Positions 7,059-15,721 of a stretch of 37,191 nucleotides of DNA are shown in pieces. Numbering within the stretch: the first letter of the stretch is position 1; each line of letters starts with the position of its first letter. The stretch lies in contig CAYQCE010000031.1 in assembly GCA_964415885.1 (NCBI GenBank), forward strand, positions 1 to 37,191, given 5' to 3'. This DNA comes from CAYQCE01 sp964415885 (lineage in GTDB: Bacteria; Zixibacteria; MSB-5A5; JAABVY01; JAHJOQ01). A program made the translations under genes and the position numbers. The notes beneath the pieces are model-generated. The model did no database searches. It worked only from the letters and a program-made list of their open reading frames with translations, and was not told the origin of the DNA.

Positions 7059-8777
7059 ATGACTAAGACTAAGTTGTTGGCGCTGTTTACGTTCGCCATT
7101 CTACTAACCGTCTCCGCCTCCGATTACGGGATGACAAAGTCAATGCCCGCAGAATCCGGAGAGACAGCATTCGTACAACCCACGAAACAGCAAATAGTTA
7201 CGCTGAAGGCGTTTCAGTACCTCGAGGAAAAAGCCGCCGATCAGGATGGCATGGTGAAGATCTGGGCCTTCTTCACAGATAAAGGCATTAAGTCCGAAAG
7301 AGAGCTTCGCTCGATCTCTGCGGCCATTTCAGAGAGAATCACGGACAGAGCGATGAAGCGCAGAGCCAAGGTCGGGAAAGATCAGGTTGAGCTGACCGAT
7401 ATCCCGGTAGTCGAGAGCTACATTACAGCCGTCGAAAACCTCGGCGCCGAACTGCGCCACACATCGCGTTACCTGAACGCCGCGAGCTTTGAGATACCGT
7501 TCGGTGTCATCGACCGGGTAGCCGAGCTGCCTTTCGTGCGCGAGATTCGGCCGATGATCGGCTTCAAGAAAGACTATAGCGTAGAGACTACGGTTAAGGA
7601 TACGGAATCTCAGAAGAGCCTCGATGGCGCAGCATTCGACTACGGTTTCTCTTACGGACAGTTGAACCAGATCAATGTTCTGCCTGCTCACGACTCAGGC
7701 TTCTACGGAGCGGGTGTTCTGGTTGCGATGTTCGATACCGGATTTCGCACCGATCACCAGGTATTCACGATCATAAACCTCACCAATCGGCTGATCGCAG
7801 AACGTGACTTCGTGTTCGACGATGATGACGTAGACAACGAGCCCGAGGACTGGTCATCCGCCTGGAACCACGGCACTCTCACATGGTCGACCCTGGGTGG
7901 TCAGTGGACCGAAAATCTGTATGGCCCGGCGTTCGGTGCCGACTTCATTCTCGCCAAGACTGAGGACGTGCGCTCCGAGACACCCGTCGAGGAGGACAAC
8001 TGGGTCGCAGCGGTGGAGTGGGCCGACTCGATCGGTGCCGACGTGATTTCGTCGTCACTCGGTTACTCTGACTGGTATACGACTTCCGACTACGACGGCA
8101 ATACCGCGACGACCACGATAGCGGCCGACATGGCCGCCGCTATGGGCATCGTGGTCTGCAACTCCGCTGGAAACAATGGTTGCTGCACGACCACAATCAG
8201 CGCTCCCGCCGACGCCGACAGCATCCTCGCGATCGGAGCAGTCAGCAGCAGCGGTGGAATCGCGAGCTTTTCCTCACGGGGTCCGAGCTACGACGGCAGG
8301 ATCAAGCCCGAGGTATGCGCTCAGGGCGTAAGCACCCGCTGCGCGAGTTCCTCGAGCCAGAGCGGACTTACCTATGCCAGCGGCACTTCCCTCTCCTGTC
8401 CGCTTGCGGGCGGAGTAGCAGCTCTGGTGATCGAGGCCAATCCGGACTGGACTCCGATGCAGGTCCGGGAGGCGATCATGATGACAGCGCATATTGCGGA
8501 CAATCCCAACAACACGTATGGCTGGGGTATCATCAATACCTGGGAAGCCATGAACTACCAGTTCGAGCCGGAATACACGGTCGGCGACGTGAATGAGTCA
8601 GGCGGTATCGACGTCGACGATATAGTATATTTGATTGGCTATCTATTCCAGGGCGGACCTGATCCGATACCGGTAGCCGATGCAGGCGATGTGAACGGCA
8701 GCGGTGATATCGATATAGATGACGTCACTTACCTGATAGCCTATGTATTCCAGGGCGGTCCAGCCCCGATAGCGTAG
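7059..8777 (+). CDS. Secreted subtilisin-like (S8) protease with dockerin-like pair
   Basis: The 572-residue protein begins with a signal peptide (MTKTKLLALFTFAILLTVSAS). A pro-region reaches to about residue 190, and the S8 domain spans about 200-495. The triad is visible: Asp226 in AMFDTG, His271 in NHGTL, and Ser444 in SGTSLSCPLAGG, with oxyanion Asn372 in NSAGNNG. The His block reads HGTLTW rather than the usual HGTHVAG. Residues about 506-572 hold two Ca-binding dockerin-like F-hands (GDVNESGGIDVDDIVYLI and GDVNGSGDIDIDDVTYLI), each ending in FQGGP, which should tether the enzyme to a surface partner. The start at 7059 has GAGGA upstream and lies downstream of the promoter at 6982. The gene is monocistronic, with a terminator at 8808. 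Confidence 0.92.
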   Translation: MTKTKLLALFTFAILLTVSASDYGMTKSMPAESGETAFVQPTKQQIVTLKAFQYLEEKAADQDGMVKIWAFFTDKGIKSERELRSISAAISERITDRAMKRRAKVGKDQVELTDIPVVESYITAVENLGAELRHTSRYLNAASFEIPFGVIDRVAELPFVREIRPMIGFKKDYSVETTVKDTESQKSLDGAAFDYGFSYGQLNQINVLPAHDSGFYGAGVLVAMFDTGFRTDHQVFTIINLTNRLIAERDFVFDDDDVDNEPEDWSSAWNHGTLTWSTLGGQWTENLYGPAFGADFILAKTEDVRSETPVEEDNWVAAVEWADSIGADVISSSLGYSDWYTTSDYDGNTATTTIAADMAAAMGIVVCNSAGNNGCCTTTISAPADADSILAIGAVSSSGGIASFSSRGPSYDGRIKPEVCAQGVSTRCASSSSQSGLTYASGTSLSCPLAGGVAALVIEANPDWTPMQVREAIMMTAHIADNPNNTYGWGIINTWEAMNYQFEPEYTVGDVNESGGIDVDDIVYLIGYLFQGGPDPIPVADAGDVNGSGDIDIDDVTYLIAYVFQGGPAPIA

Positions 8778-8807
8778 AGCCGAATCATTATCCAGAATTC
8801 TGACTAA

Positions 8808-8831
8808 GGTCCGCAGAATTGCGGGCCTTTT
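8808..8831 (+). terminator. Terminator of the subtilase gene
   Basis: GGTCCGCA (8808-8815) pairs with TGCGGGCC (8820-8827) with one G-T wobble around a 4-base loop, and TTTT follows. It lies 30 bases beyond the protease stop. Confidence 0.8.
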
Positions 8832-8956
8832 GTCTTCAATTCCTCAAGACCATTATGGACCCAGAGATCGGATTACTGTCAAGTGCCTCCGTTGATCTGC
8901 CGATGATAAGACAGTAAACTTTGAAGCTGAAATAAATTAAACAACAGCGCACTGCA

Positions 8957-10333
8957 ATGAAAGAGATTGATGTAATCGACCAGATCCGCACGCACGGCCA
9001 GCTACCGTCTCTCCCGGGTGTATTCTCTGAGCTACTCGAGGAATCGAGCAAGGACGACTTCTCCCCATCAAGGCTGTGCGAGATTATCTCGAAAGATCCG
9101 TCGCTTACGGCGAGTCTTCTTAGACATGCAAATTCACCCTTCTATGCGATACGCGGCAAAGTCTCGACTATCAACCAGGCGATCACGATTCTCGGAATCA
9201 CGACCGTCAAGTGTAATGCGCTTGCCTCGTCGATAATGCGTGCGGATGCTATCTCGGCGAAATCCGGGGTGGACATTCGGGAACTATTTGCATCCATTCT
9301 GACAATTGCGAATCTCGCGAAGAGATTGAGCGAATCCTCGAATCCCGATCTTCCAGATCAGGTGTTTGTGGCCGGCCTGCTATCCGACATCGGGCGGATA
9401 TACCTGCTCAAGAATCACCCGAATGAGTATAGACGTGTTATCAAGATGAACTCGGAAGGGACACCGCTTCCGATGGCTGAAGCCCAGATTTTTGGGGCCG
9501 ATCACTGCAGAATCGGCGGACTTCTTTGTCAGTTCTGGAATCTGCCGCTGCCGATCACGGAGGCGGTCAAGCACCATCACTCGAACGACAACTTTGAGTC
9601 CCTGGGGGAAATAGCTCAACTGATCGCACTGGCGTCGCATCTGACGCCCTCTGATTCTGTGGAGTACCGTGTATCCCACTCGGAAAAGCCCGCGCTAATC
9701 GGAAGGCTCGTATCATCTCTAAAGATAAACCGCGAGAAAATGAGCGGCATGGTCGCTACGGCGCTCTCGGAGTCGGTGAAAATGGCCGAAAGTCTCGGCA
9801 TCGATATTGGAAGTAACGAGACACTTCTCACACGGGCAAACCAGGAGATATGGAAATCGTATGAAACGATCGAGATTCTCCACCGCGAACGAACCGAGCT
9901 CACCAGGAGACTTCTGCAGAAAGAGCGCCAGGATGCCACCCGGAGTGCTCGCCAGGAGGCACTCGCAACTCTCTCGCACTACATAAACAATGCGCTCATG
10001 GCAATCATTGGACGTAATCAACTCCTGCGTGATTTCGCACTCGATGCGGACAGGAAGGACCTTGTTGAAGAGGCAAAATCGACAGTTGAAATCACCGAGG
10101 TTGCGGTAATGAAGATCAGCGCCGTCATTCAGGAGATGAAGGCCCTCGCTGATTCCCACGATATAAAATACCTGAATGAATCCCAGGCTATAGACCTGGA
10201 CGAGAAAATCCGGAAGCGGGTTCAGTTGATGAACGAGGAGCCCGATGTCATAGTCCGTCCGGGCAGCAAGATCAGGCTACCCAATGCAAAATCGAGCACC
10301 GGGAAAGTCCCCGCTGTTGCAGCCACGAAATAG
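8957..10333 (+). CDS. HDOD signalling protein with a kinase-like DHp segment
   Basis: The 458-residue cytoplasmic protein starts with an HDOD domain at about residues 12-215 (LPSLPGVFSELLEE, the DPSLTASLLRHANS helix, and VAGLLSDIGRIYL). HDOD is an HD-superfamily fold that usually lacks phosphohydrolase activity and serves as a signalling module. A coiled coil follows (about 295-335). The segment around residues 335-395 contains LSHYINNALMAIIGRNQLL, which closely resembles the phosphoacceptor helix of histidine kinases (H-E-x-N-N-x-L). His341 is in the acceptor position but the next residue is Tyr instead of Glu. No ATPase domain follows, only about 60 residues of polar tail. It cannot be an autonomous kinase; it may be a phosphotransfer or dimerisation partner. 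The start codon has only a weak ribosome binding site. The gene converges on copB. Confidence 0.85.
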   Translation: MKEIDVIDQIRTHGQLPSLPGVFSELLEESSKDDFSPSRLCEIISKDPSLTASLLRHANSPFYAIRGKVSTINQAITILGITTVKCNALASSIMRADAISAKSGVDIRELFASILTIANLAKRLSESSNPDLPDQVFVAGLLSDIGRIYLLKNHPNEYRRVIKMNSEGTPLPMAEAQIFGADHCRIGGLLCQFWNLPLPITEAVKHHHSNDNFESLGEIAQLIALASHLTPSDSVEYRVSHSEKPALIGRLVSSLKINREKMSGMVATALSESVKMAESLGIDIGSNETLLTRANQEIWKSYETIEILHRERTELTRRLLQKERQDATRSARQEALATLSHYINNALMAIIGRNQLLRDFALDADRKDLVEEAKSTVEITEVAVMKISAVIQEMKALADSHDIKYLNESQAIDLDEKIRKRVQLMNEEPDVIVRPGSKIRLPNAKSSTGKVPAVAATK

Positions 10334-10368
10334 CAGACCTGTCGCATACCCCGCACATGTCCCCTCAT

Positions 10369-12408
10369 CTAACCCGATTGGGTTCGATTCTCCGGTACGC
10401 TTAGAAACCGGGCATTAACAGCCACAATAACAGTGCTCAATGACATTAGAAGTGCGCCGACCGCAGGACTGAGCACAATGCCGTAGCTCGAGAGCACACC
10501 GGCGGCCAATGGAATTGCAACCACGTTATAGCCGGTAGCCCAGAACAGGTTTTGCACCATCTTTTTGTACGTAGCCTTCGCATAGGATACGAGCCTGACG
10601 ACATCCAGCGGGTTGTTCTTTACAAGAACGATATCGGCCGACTCTACAGCAACATCAGTCCCCGCACCGATAGCGATGCCCACGTCCGCTTGAGCGAGTG
10701 CGGGCGCGTCGTTAATTCCGTCCCCAACCATCGCCACGGTATTGCCCTCCGACTGCACATCCTTCACTTTGTCCGCCTTCTTATCGGGCAGGACCTCGGC
10801 GAAATAGTCGGACAAACCCAGTTCATTCGCAACGGATTCAGCCACGTGACGATTGTCGCCTGTCAGCATGAGGGTTCGCACACCCATATCCTTGAGCGTC
10901 GCAATAGCCTCCTTCGACTCCTCACGAACCGGATCACTGAGCGCAACTGCGCCGGCCACCTTACCTTCGATTACAACGAAAGCCACAGTCTTGCCTTGCG
11001 ACTGAAAGTCCTCTGCGCTCTCGTCGATCCTGATATCGTTCTCGTCGAGATATGCTTTGCTGACAACCATGACTTCTGTACCGTCCACCGATGCCTTCGC
11101 ACCTTTACCCTTGATCGCCTCGAAATTCTCCACTTTCATATCCGTCTCGGCCTCAGCAGCAATTGCTCGCGCAATTGGGTGTTCAGAGCGAGACTCCACG
11201 GCAGCCGCAAATTTGAGGAGCTTTTTCTCATCCATATCGTGTTCGATTACGAGCGTATCGGACACTTCGAATCTGCCTTTGGTCAGTGTGCCGGTTTTGT
11301 CGAATATGATCGCATCTATATTTCGGGCGACCTCGAACGGTCCTCGATTGCGTATCAGCAACCCATTTCGTGCGGATAGGGCAGTCGACACCGCTACGAC
11401 AAGCGGAATAGCCAGCCCGAGAGCGTGGGGACAGGTTATCACCATTACCGTAACAGCTCGAGTGAGAGCGAAAATGAAATCACGATCCGCGATCAGATGC
11501 CAGACCACCAGCGTGATGGCCCCGACACTGATTGCGACGATAGTGAGCCATAGCGCGGCGCGATCCGCCAGGTTTTGAGTGTGCGATTTGCTCGCCTGTG
11601 CATCTCTGACCATATTCATCACCTGCGAAAGATACGATTCGTCGCCGGTCTTTTCGATCTCTACAGTCAACGCACCCTCCCCATTTACCGCACCACCAAT
11701 CACATCATCACCTTCCGATTTGGAGACCGGTTTCGATTCCCCTGTAATCATTGCCTCGTTAACCGAGGATGAACCTTCCGTGATCTTTCCGTCCGCAGGG
11801 ATCTTTTCGCCCGGTTTGATAAGGATGCTGTCTCCGGAATTCAACTCAGATACGGGCACATCCTCGGTTGAACCGCCTTCCTTCAGACGATGAGCCTCCG
11901 ACGGGAGCAGCTTCGCCAGCTCGTCAAGAGCCTTGGATGCTCCGACCACCGAACGCATCTCGATCCAATGGCCGAGAAGCATGACATCGATAAGAGTCGC
12001 CAGTTCCCAGAAGAAAGTCCGGCCTCTCAATCCGAACACAACTGCCGAGCTGTACACGAACGCTACTATGATGGCGAGACTGATAAGCGTCATCATGCCC
12101 GGCTGTTTCTTCTTGAGCTCATCTCGAAGGCCTTTGAGGAACGGATAGCCGCCATAGACGAAGATGATCGCGGAAAAGGCGAACTGGATATACGAGTCGC
12201 CGTCGAACTGAAGCGCATCCTTCAGCCCGAGAAATCCCTGTATCACTGGCGCAAGGGCTAGCACAGGAACGGTCAGAATCAGCGAAATCCAGAATCGACG
12301 ACGGAAATCGGCTATCATATGTTTGTGATGCTCGGTGTGGTCGTGATGGTTATGCTGGTCGTGACTGCCGTGGTTTCGGTTATGCCTGTCTGTAGCCTCT
12401 TCGCTCAA
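10369..12408 (-). CDS. copB: CopB-type copper/heavy-metal P-type ATPase
   Basis: This is an inner-membrane metal exporter of the P1B family. Numbered from the TTG at 12450, the landmarks are a His-rich N-terminus (about residues 22-44), paired helices, the actuator with MITGESKPVSK, the membrane metal motif Cys340-Pro-His, the phosphorylation motif DKTGTLT with Asp384, then TGDN and GDGINDAP. The CPH motif (instead of CPC) and the His-rich N-terminus without an HMA domain mark the CopB/P1B-3 group, reported to move Cu or Ag. No in-frame ATG precedes residue 45, so translation must use TTG. I chose 12408 because GGGAG lies five bases before it; the TTG at 12450 has no visible ribosome binding site. 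An ATG at 12318 would drop the His-rich part. The gene is separated from the regulator upstream by a terminator. Confidence 0.93.
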   Translation of the reverse strand: MSEEATDRHNRNHGSHDQHNHHDHTEHHKHMIADFRRRFWISLILTVPVLALAPVIQGFLGLKDALQFDGDSYIQFAFSAIIFVYGGYPFLKGLRDELKKKQPGMMTLISLAIIVAFVYSSAVVFGLRGRTFFWELATLIDVMLLGHWIEMRSVVGASKALDELAKLLPSEAHRLKEGGSTEDVPVSELNSGDSILIKPGEKIPADGKITEGSSSVNEAMITGESKPVSKSEGDDVIGGAVNGEGALTVEIEKTGDESYLSQVMNMVRDAQASKSHTQNLADRAALWLTIVAISVGAITLVVWHLIADRDFIFALTRAVTVMVITCPHALGLAIPLVVAVSTALSARNGLLIRNRGPFEVARNIDAIIFDKTGTLTKGRFEVSDTLVIEHDMDEKKLLKFAAAVESRSEHPIARAIAAEAETDMKVENFEAIKGKGAKASVDGTEVMVVSKAYLDENDIRIDESAEDFQSQGKTVAFVVIEGKVAGAVALSDPVREESKEAIATLKDMGVRTLMLTGDNRHVAESVANELGLSDYFAEVLPDKKADKVKDVQSEGNTVAMVGDGINDAPALAQADVGIAIGAGTDVAVESADIVLVKNNPLDVVRLVSYAKATYKKMVQNLFWATGYNVVAIPLAAGVLSSYGIVLSPAVGALLMSLSTVIVAVNARFLSVPENRTQSG

Positions 12409-12540
12409 ATCGACTCCCGTGCTATGGCGACCCGTTCGTAGCGGCGGCAAACGCGGACCAATTGTGGATACTGACGTACATGAGTCTATAACGAACTGGA
12501 GGGCAAGATGTTCGGCATATACGGATCGGAAGAGACAAAC

Positions 12541-12578
12541 AAAAAAAAGAGTCGGCGGGTCTCACGACCGGCCGACTC
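12541..12578 (-). terminator. Strong terminator after the NtrC-family regulator gene
   Basis: On the minus strand GAGTCGGC (12578-12571) pairs perfectly with GCCGACTC (12556-12549); a 4-bp inner stem GGTC/GACC extends it. Eight T follow (12548-12541). It lies 46 bases past the regulator stop and separates it from copB. Confidence 0.9.
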
Positions 12579-12624
12579 AAACCAGTAGCCTGAAAAGTGA
12601 ATTCTTAAAGTAAAGAAGCACTCT

Positions 12625-13998
12625 CTACACTTCTTTATTCGTATCTATTTCGTATTTCTTTATCTTTTCGAAGAGAGTTGTATAATCTATTTGCAGAATC
12701 TCTGATGTTTTCCGCTTATTCCCCTTGGTCTGCTTAAGGACCCTGATTATCATCGCGCGCTCCGCGACCATCTGTGCATGCTGGCCAACCTCCTTCAAAC
12801 CAGCACCTTCCCGCAGACGAATCTCCTCGGCGGTCGGGATACGAATCGCCAGATGATCCGGAGTGATTGTGCGACCCTCGCACAGGATTATCGCTCTCTC
12901 TATAGTATTCTCGAGCTCGCGGACATTTCCCGGCCAATGGTACTTCTCGAGGAGCTTAAGAGCATCCCGGGAAATCTTCAGAGGCTTCTTCTTCATATCC
13001 TTGCAGTACTTGTTCAAAAAATGCTCAGCAAGCGCCTGGATGTCATCGCGACGATCCCGGAGCGGTGGGATTGTAACAGGGAACACTGAGAGCCTGTAGT
13101 ACAGATCCTCACGAAAGTCCTTCCTCTCTATCGCCTCCTTGAGATCCGAATTGGACGCCGCTATCACACGCGTGTCCACAGCAATAGTCTGCGTTCCACC
13201 GAGCCGCTCGAATTTGCGCTCCTGAAGTACACGCAGCAGCTTCGCCTGGAGCGCAGGATCCATGTCGCCGATCTCGTCGAGAAAAATCGTGCCGTCGTTC
13301 GCAATCTCGAATTTACCTATCTTGCGAGCATGCGAAGACGTGAATGCGCCCTTTTCCGAACCGAACAGCTCGTTCTCGAGAAGCTCACGGGGAATCGCTG
13401 CGCAGTTTATCGCCACAAACGGCTTGTCATGCCTCGGTGAAATCTGATGAATCGCTCTTGCGAACAACTCCTTACCCGTACCGGACTCGCCCAGAAGAAG
13501 GACCGATGTATCCGAGGCCGCCACCTTCCTGACAAGCCGCATTACCTCGTGCATACTCGAATTGTTGCCGATTATCTGCGAGTTACCGCGCGCGGTGTTG
13601 AGCTCTTCCTTCAGCAACTGATTCTCGGTTTCGAGCTGACGCTGCTCCAGCGCCCGCCTGATCAGAAGCGAGAGATGGCTCACCTCGAACGGTTTCGTTA
13701 TGAAATCGAAGGCGCCCAGTTTCATCGCGTTCACCGCATCCTCGACCGTGGCATAAGCGGTCATGAGGATCACCTCCGCGTCAGGATCATCCTCCTTGAG
13801 CGAGGATAAAACGCTGATGCCGTCCATGTCCGGCATCTTGAGATCGGTTATCACGACGTCGAACCGGCGTTTCTTCGCCAGCTCCAGCCCCTTGCTTCCC
13901 GATGAAACCGAATCAACATCGAACCCCTCGGCCGCAAGATTCTGCATGAGCATCTCACGCATCGATTTCTTGTCGTCTATTACCAGAACTGAAGACAT
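12625..13998 (-). CDS. NtrC-family sigma-54-activating response regulator
   Basis: The 457-residue protein has all three parts of the family. The receiver domain (1-120) has acidic Asp8/Asp9, phosphoacceptor Asp52, Thr80 and Lys102. The AAA+ domain has Walker A GESGTGKE at 170-177, the sigma-54 contact loop GAFT at 217-220 and Walker B IFLDE at about 238-242. A Fis-type helix-turn-helix occupies about 415-457 (KGNKRKTSEILQIDYTTLFEKI). On phosphorylation such proteins oligomerise, bind upstream enhancers and open sigma-54 promoters. The ATG at 13998 follows GGGGAA. No histidine kinase gene lies next to it, so it is an orphan here. The sigma-54 promoter at 6796 is one candidate target; a PilR-like role is possible but not shown. 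Confidence 0.93.
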   Translation of the reverse strand: MSSVLVIDDKKSMREMLMQNLAAEGFDVDSVSSGSKGLELAKKRRFDVVITDLKMPDMDGISVLSSLKEDDPDAEVILMTAYATVEDAVNAMKLGAFDFITKPFEVSHLSLLIRRALEQRQLETENQLLKEELNTARGNSQIIGNNSSMHEVMRLVRKVAASDTSVLLLGESGTGKELFARAIHQISPRHDKPFVAINCAAIPRELLENELFGSEKGAFTSSHARKIGKFEIANDGTIFLDEIGDMDPALQAKLLRVLQERKFERLGGTQTIAVDTRVIAASNSDLKEAIERKDFREDLYYRLSVFPVTIPPLRDRRDDIQALAEHFLNKYCKDMKKKPLKISRDALKLLEKYHWPGNVRELENTIERAIILCEGRTITPDHLAIRIPTAEEIRLREGAGLKEVGQHAQMVAERAMIIRVLKQTKGNKRKTSEILQIDYTTLFEKIKKYEIDTNKEV

Positions 13999-14142
13999 AA
14001 CTTCCCCTATGCTTCGGAATCACGTCCCGCTGCTTCTATATCATTATCGGAAGATTCCCATATAATTGAAGCGGCCCGAACGGACTTTTCAGGCGCGAGA
14101 ATGACCTGGCGGAATCTCAGTACAATCAGCCTCGGAGTCAAT

Positions 14143-14835
14143 CTACGGTTTGCAAACCCTGCAGGGAGAGAAACCAATCTCGAGGAAATCGTACCTGCTC
14201 TCGTAGTTGAGCATCTTCGAGGTGTCCGAGCGATTCAGTGTGCGGCAATCGGGACGATGGAATCGGAAGGAGTTGGCATTGCCGTAATAGCTCTCAGCAG
14301 GCAAAGGATCCGGCAATGACCAGATTCCGCGGTCGGCGTCGATCGCCCGGATTTGAGCGGTAATAAGCCGACGGCGATACTGCATATTCTTCTGGTCGTA
14401 CGGAAATATGTAGACATTGGCGTAACCGGCCTCGACCAGCAGCTCGTTTATCATCAGAGAGTCATCAACGAAAACATATGCGAGAATACGGTCATATCGG
14501 TCCCGCTTACGGTGATCGAACTCGATACGAACCTCCTTGCCGAGACAAAAATAGGAGTTCATCCGCGTGGCCTCCTCGTAAAACTCCTCGCCGTCCTCCG
14601 GCGTATCGACCCCGAGATACCGGACCGTATTACCGTCAGATAAAACTCCGGTGTCCCCGTCCACGATCTCGACCATGTGAACCCCGCCCTCATCGTCATC
14701 CGGAAGCGGCGGCGGCGCATAGATAAACTCCTTGTAGAGAGCATAGCCGGCGCAGACAATGAGGACCAGCAGGATAATGCGGAATACGAGAGACCCGGCC
14801 CGCGACCTAATATTACGCCTACTATTCTTGGCCAT
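14143..14835 (-). CDS. Membrane-anchored thermonuclease (SNase) with Ada-like metal-binding tail
   Basis: From the ATG at 14835 the protein has 230 residues: an arginine-rich start, a single membrane helix (LVFRIILLVLIVCAGYALY), an acidic spacer and an SNase domain. The catalytic trio of staphylococcal nuclease is present: Arg in VRYLGVDTPE, Glu of the same DTPE motif, and Arg in RYDRILAYVF. The last ~50 residues contain FHRPDCRTL and PCRVCKP, a His/Cys set resembling the Ada-type metal-binding domain found after some secreted nucleases. The active part probably lies outside the inner membrane and degrades DNA or RNA there. Longer starts exist (an ATG at 14859 and a TTG at 14937), none with a clear ribosome binding site; 14835 is chosen because the anchor follows directly. 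Confidence 0.85.
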   Translation of the reverse strand: MAKNSRRNIRSRAGSLVFRIILLVLIVCAGYALYKEFIYAPPPLPDDDEGGVHMVEIVDGDTGVLSDGNTVRYLGVDTPEDGEEFYEEATRMNSYFCLGKEVRIEFDHRKRDRYDRILAYVFVDDSLMINELLVEAGYANVYIFPYDQKNMQYRRRLITAQIRAIDADRGIWSLPDPLPAESYYGNANSFRFHRPDCRTLNRSDTSKMLNYESRYDFLEIGFSPCRVCKP

Positions 14836-15073
14836 ATTATTATTACCCAGTCCCCACATGCGATCGGAACGAAACCACAGCCTCCACTTGCGGGCATGAG
14901 GCGCCACATACTCCGGACAGCATAGGGATCGCGGCAATACCGGTCAACAAAAATGAGGCCCCGGCCTAGCGACTACAAGACAGACTATTCTTGTTAATAC
15001 TATGGCGAAGGCGCGCGCTGTCATAGCGAGAAGTCCCGCCGCAGGGCTTGTTGAAAGAGGGCCTTAGAAGGGT

Positions 15074-15116
15074 TCAGTCAGGTTTTGCACACCGAGGACG
15101 GGTGTGACCTGACTGA
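15074..15116. repeat. 43-base imperfect palindrome
   Basis: TCAGTCAGGT (15074-15083) pairs perfectly with ACCTGACTGA (15107-15116). Inside it, CACACC (15088-15093) pairs with GGTGTG (15101-15106), leaving a TTTG bulge and a 7-base loop. There is no T-run. It could be a repeat-element end, a protein-binding site or a processed RNA hairpin. It directly follows a GGGC-TTGTTGAAA-type motif also seen at the window end. Confidence 0.7.
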
Positions 15117-15200
15117 TTGGCCGCATAAACACTGGGGATCCGAAAGGCGCCAGATCACACGCCCGGCAAGCTTACCGCAAGTCCCTCAGGAACAACGTAA

Positions 15201-15235
15201 TGCGAATATTCGCAAGGTTACAAAACTCGTTTTGT
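15201..15235. repeat. Two adjacent palindromes
   Basis: A perfect 14-base palindrome TGCGAATATTCGCA (15201-15214) is followed after five bases by ACAAAAC-TC-GTTTTGT (15220-15235). No gene function is apparent. Together with neighbouring repeats they suggest a decayed repeat or mobile-element remnant. Confidence 0.6.
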
Positions 15236-15273
15236 TTCGAGCGGGACCGTTCGCATGACAACCAGACCGGGTA

Positions 15274-15339
15274 ATTGGGCAATGTGATTGGGCAATATTG
15301 ATAGTATTCTCACACTTGTAGGCACGGTTGTAGGCACGG
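15274..15339. repeat. Two short direct repeats
   Basis: ATTGGGCAAT occurs at 15274-15283 and 15287-15296, separated by GTG. TTGTAGGCACGG occurs twice in tandem at 15316-15327 and 15328-15339. Both have units of about 12-13 bases, consistent with replication slippage within a non-coding repeat element. Confidence 0.75.
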
Positions 15340-15721
15340 TGTCGTGCCCCGCCGGTGAAACTGATCGAAACGGGCAGCCCGAGCAGAGGCAGAAATACGA
15401 GGCTACCCGCGTGAGCTTTGAACGAAACCGTTAATTTGTCCTGGAAACATCCAGATTTCACTTGACAAAAAGCCGTAATCAGTTAACTTACCGGCGGTTT
15501 GATGTTCTTACGCATGTTCGCCGTTTGGGATTAGGCCCCCGGATTGTGGACGCCATCTTCTACAAGTGAACCAATAGTTACAGACTTCAGGAGTAATCTT
15601 CCTTAGTAACGACATCAGTATATCTGTAGCTAACGGCCGCTTGATCCTTTCTTCACCTCAAATCTCTTATGTGTACTAACCACTGAACCGTAAATTCAAA
15701 GCTCTTTTGGATTGCGTTGGG

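Noticed and set aside
10371..10384. AACCC-GATT-GGGTT hairpin as terminator between the HDOD gene and copB
   Set aside because: It lies inside the last codons of copB and has no T-run on either strand.
15186..15461. A 91-codon minus-strand frame in the repeat-rich intergenic region
   Set aside because: Its sequence is made of the palindromes and direct repeats found there, with no domain or ribosome binding site; probably a chance frame across repeat remnants.
15462..15490. TTGACA as a promoter for the giant protein gene
   Set aside because: No -10 box better than 3/6 lies at 15-18 bases, so I did not list it as a promoter, although it remains the best -35 match in that region.
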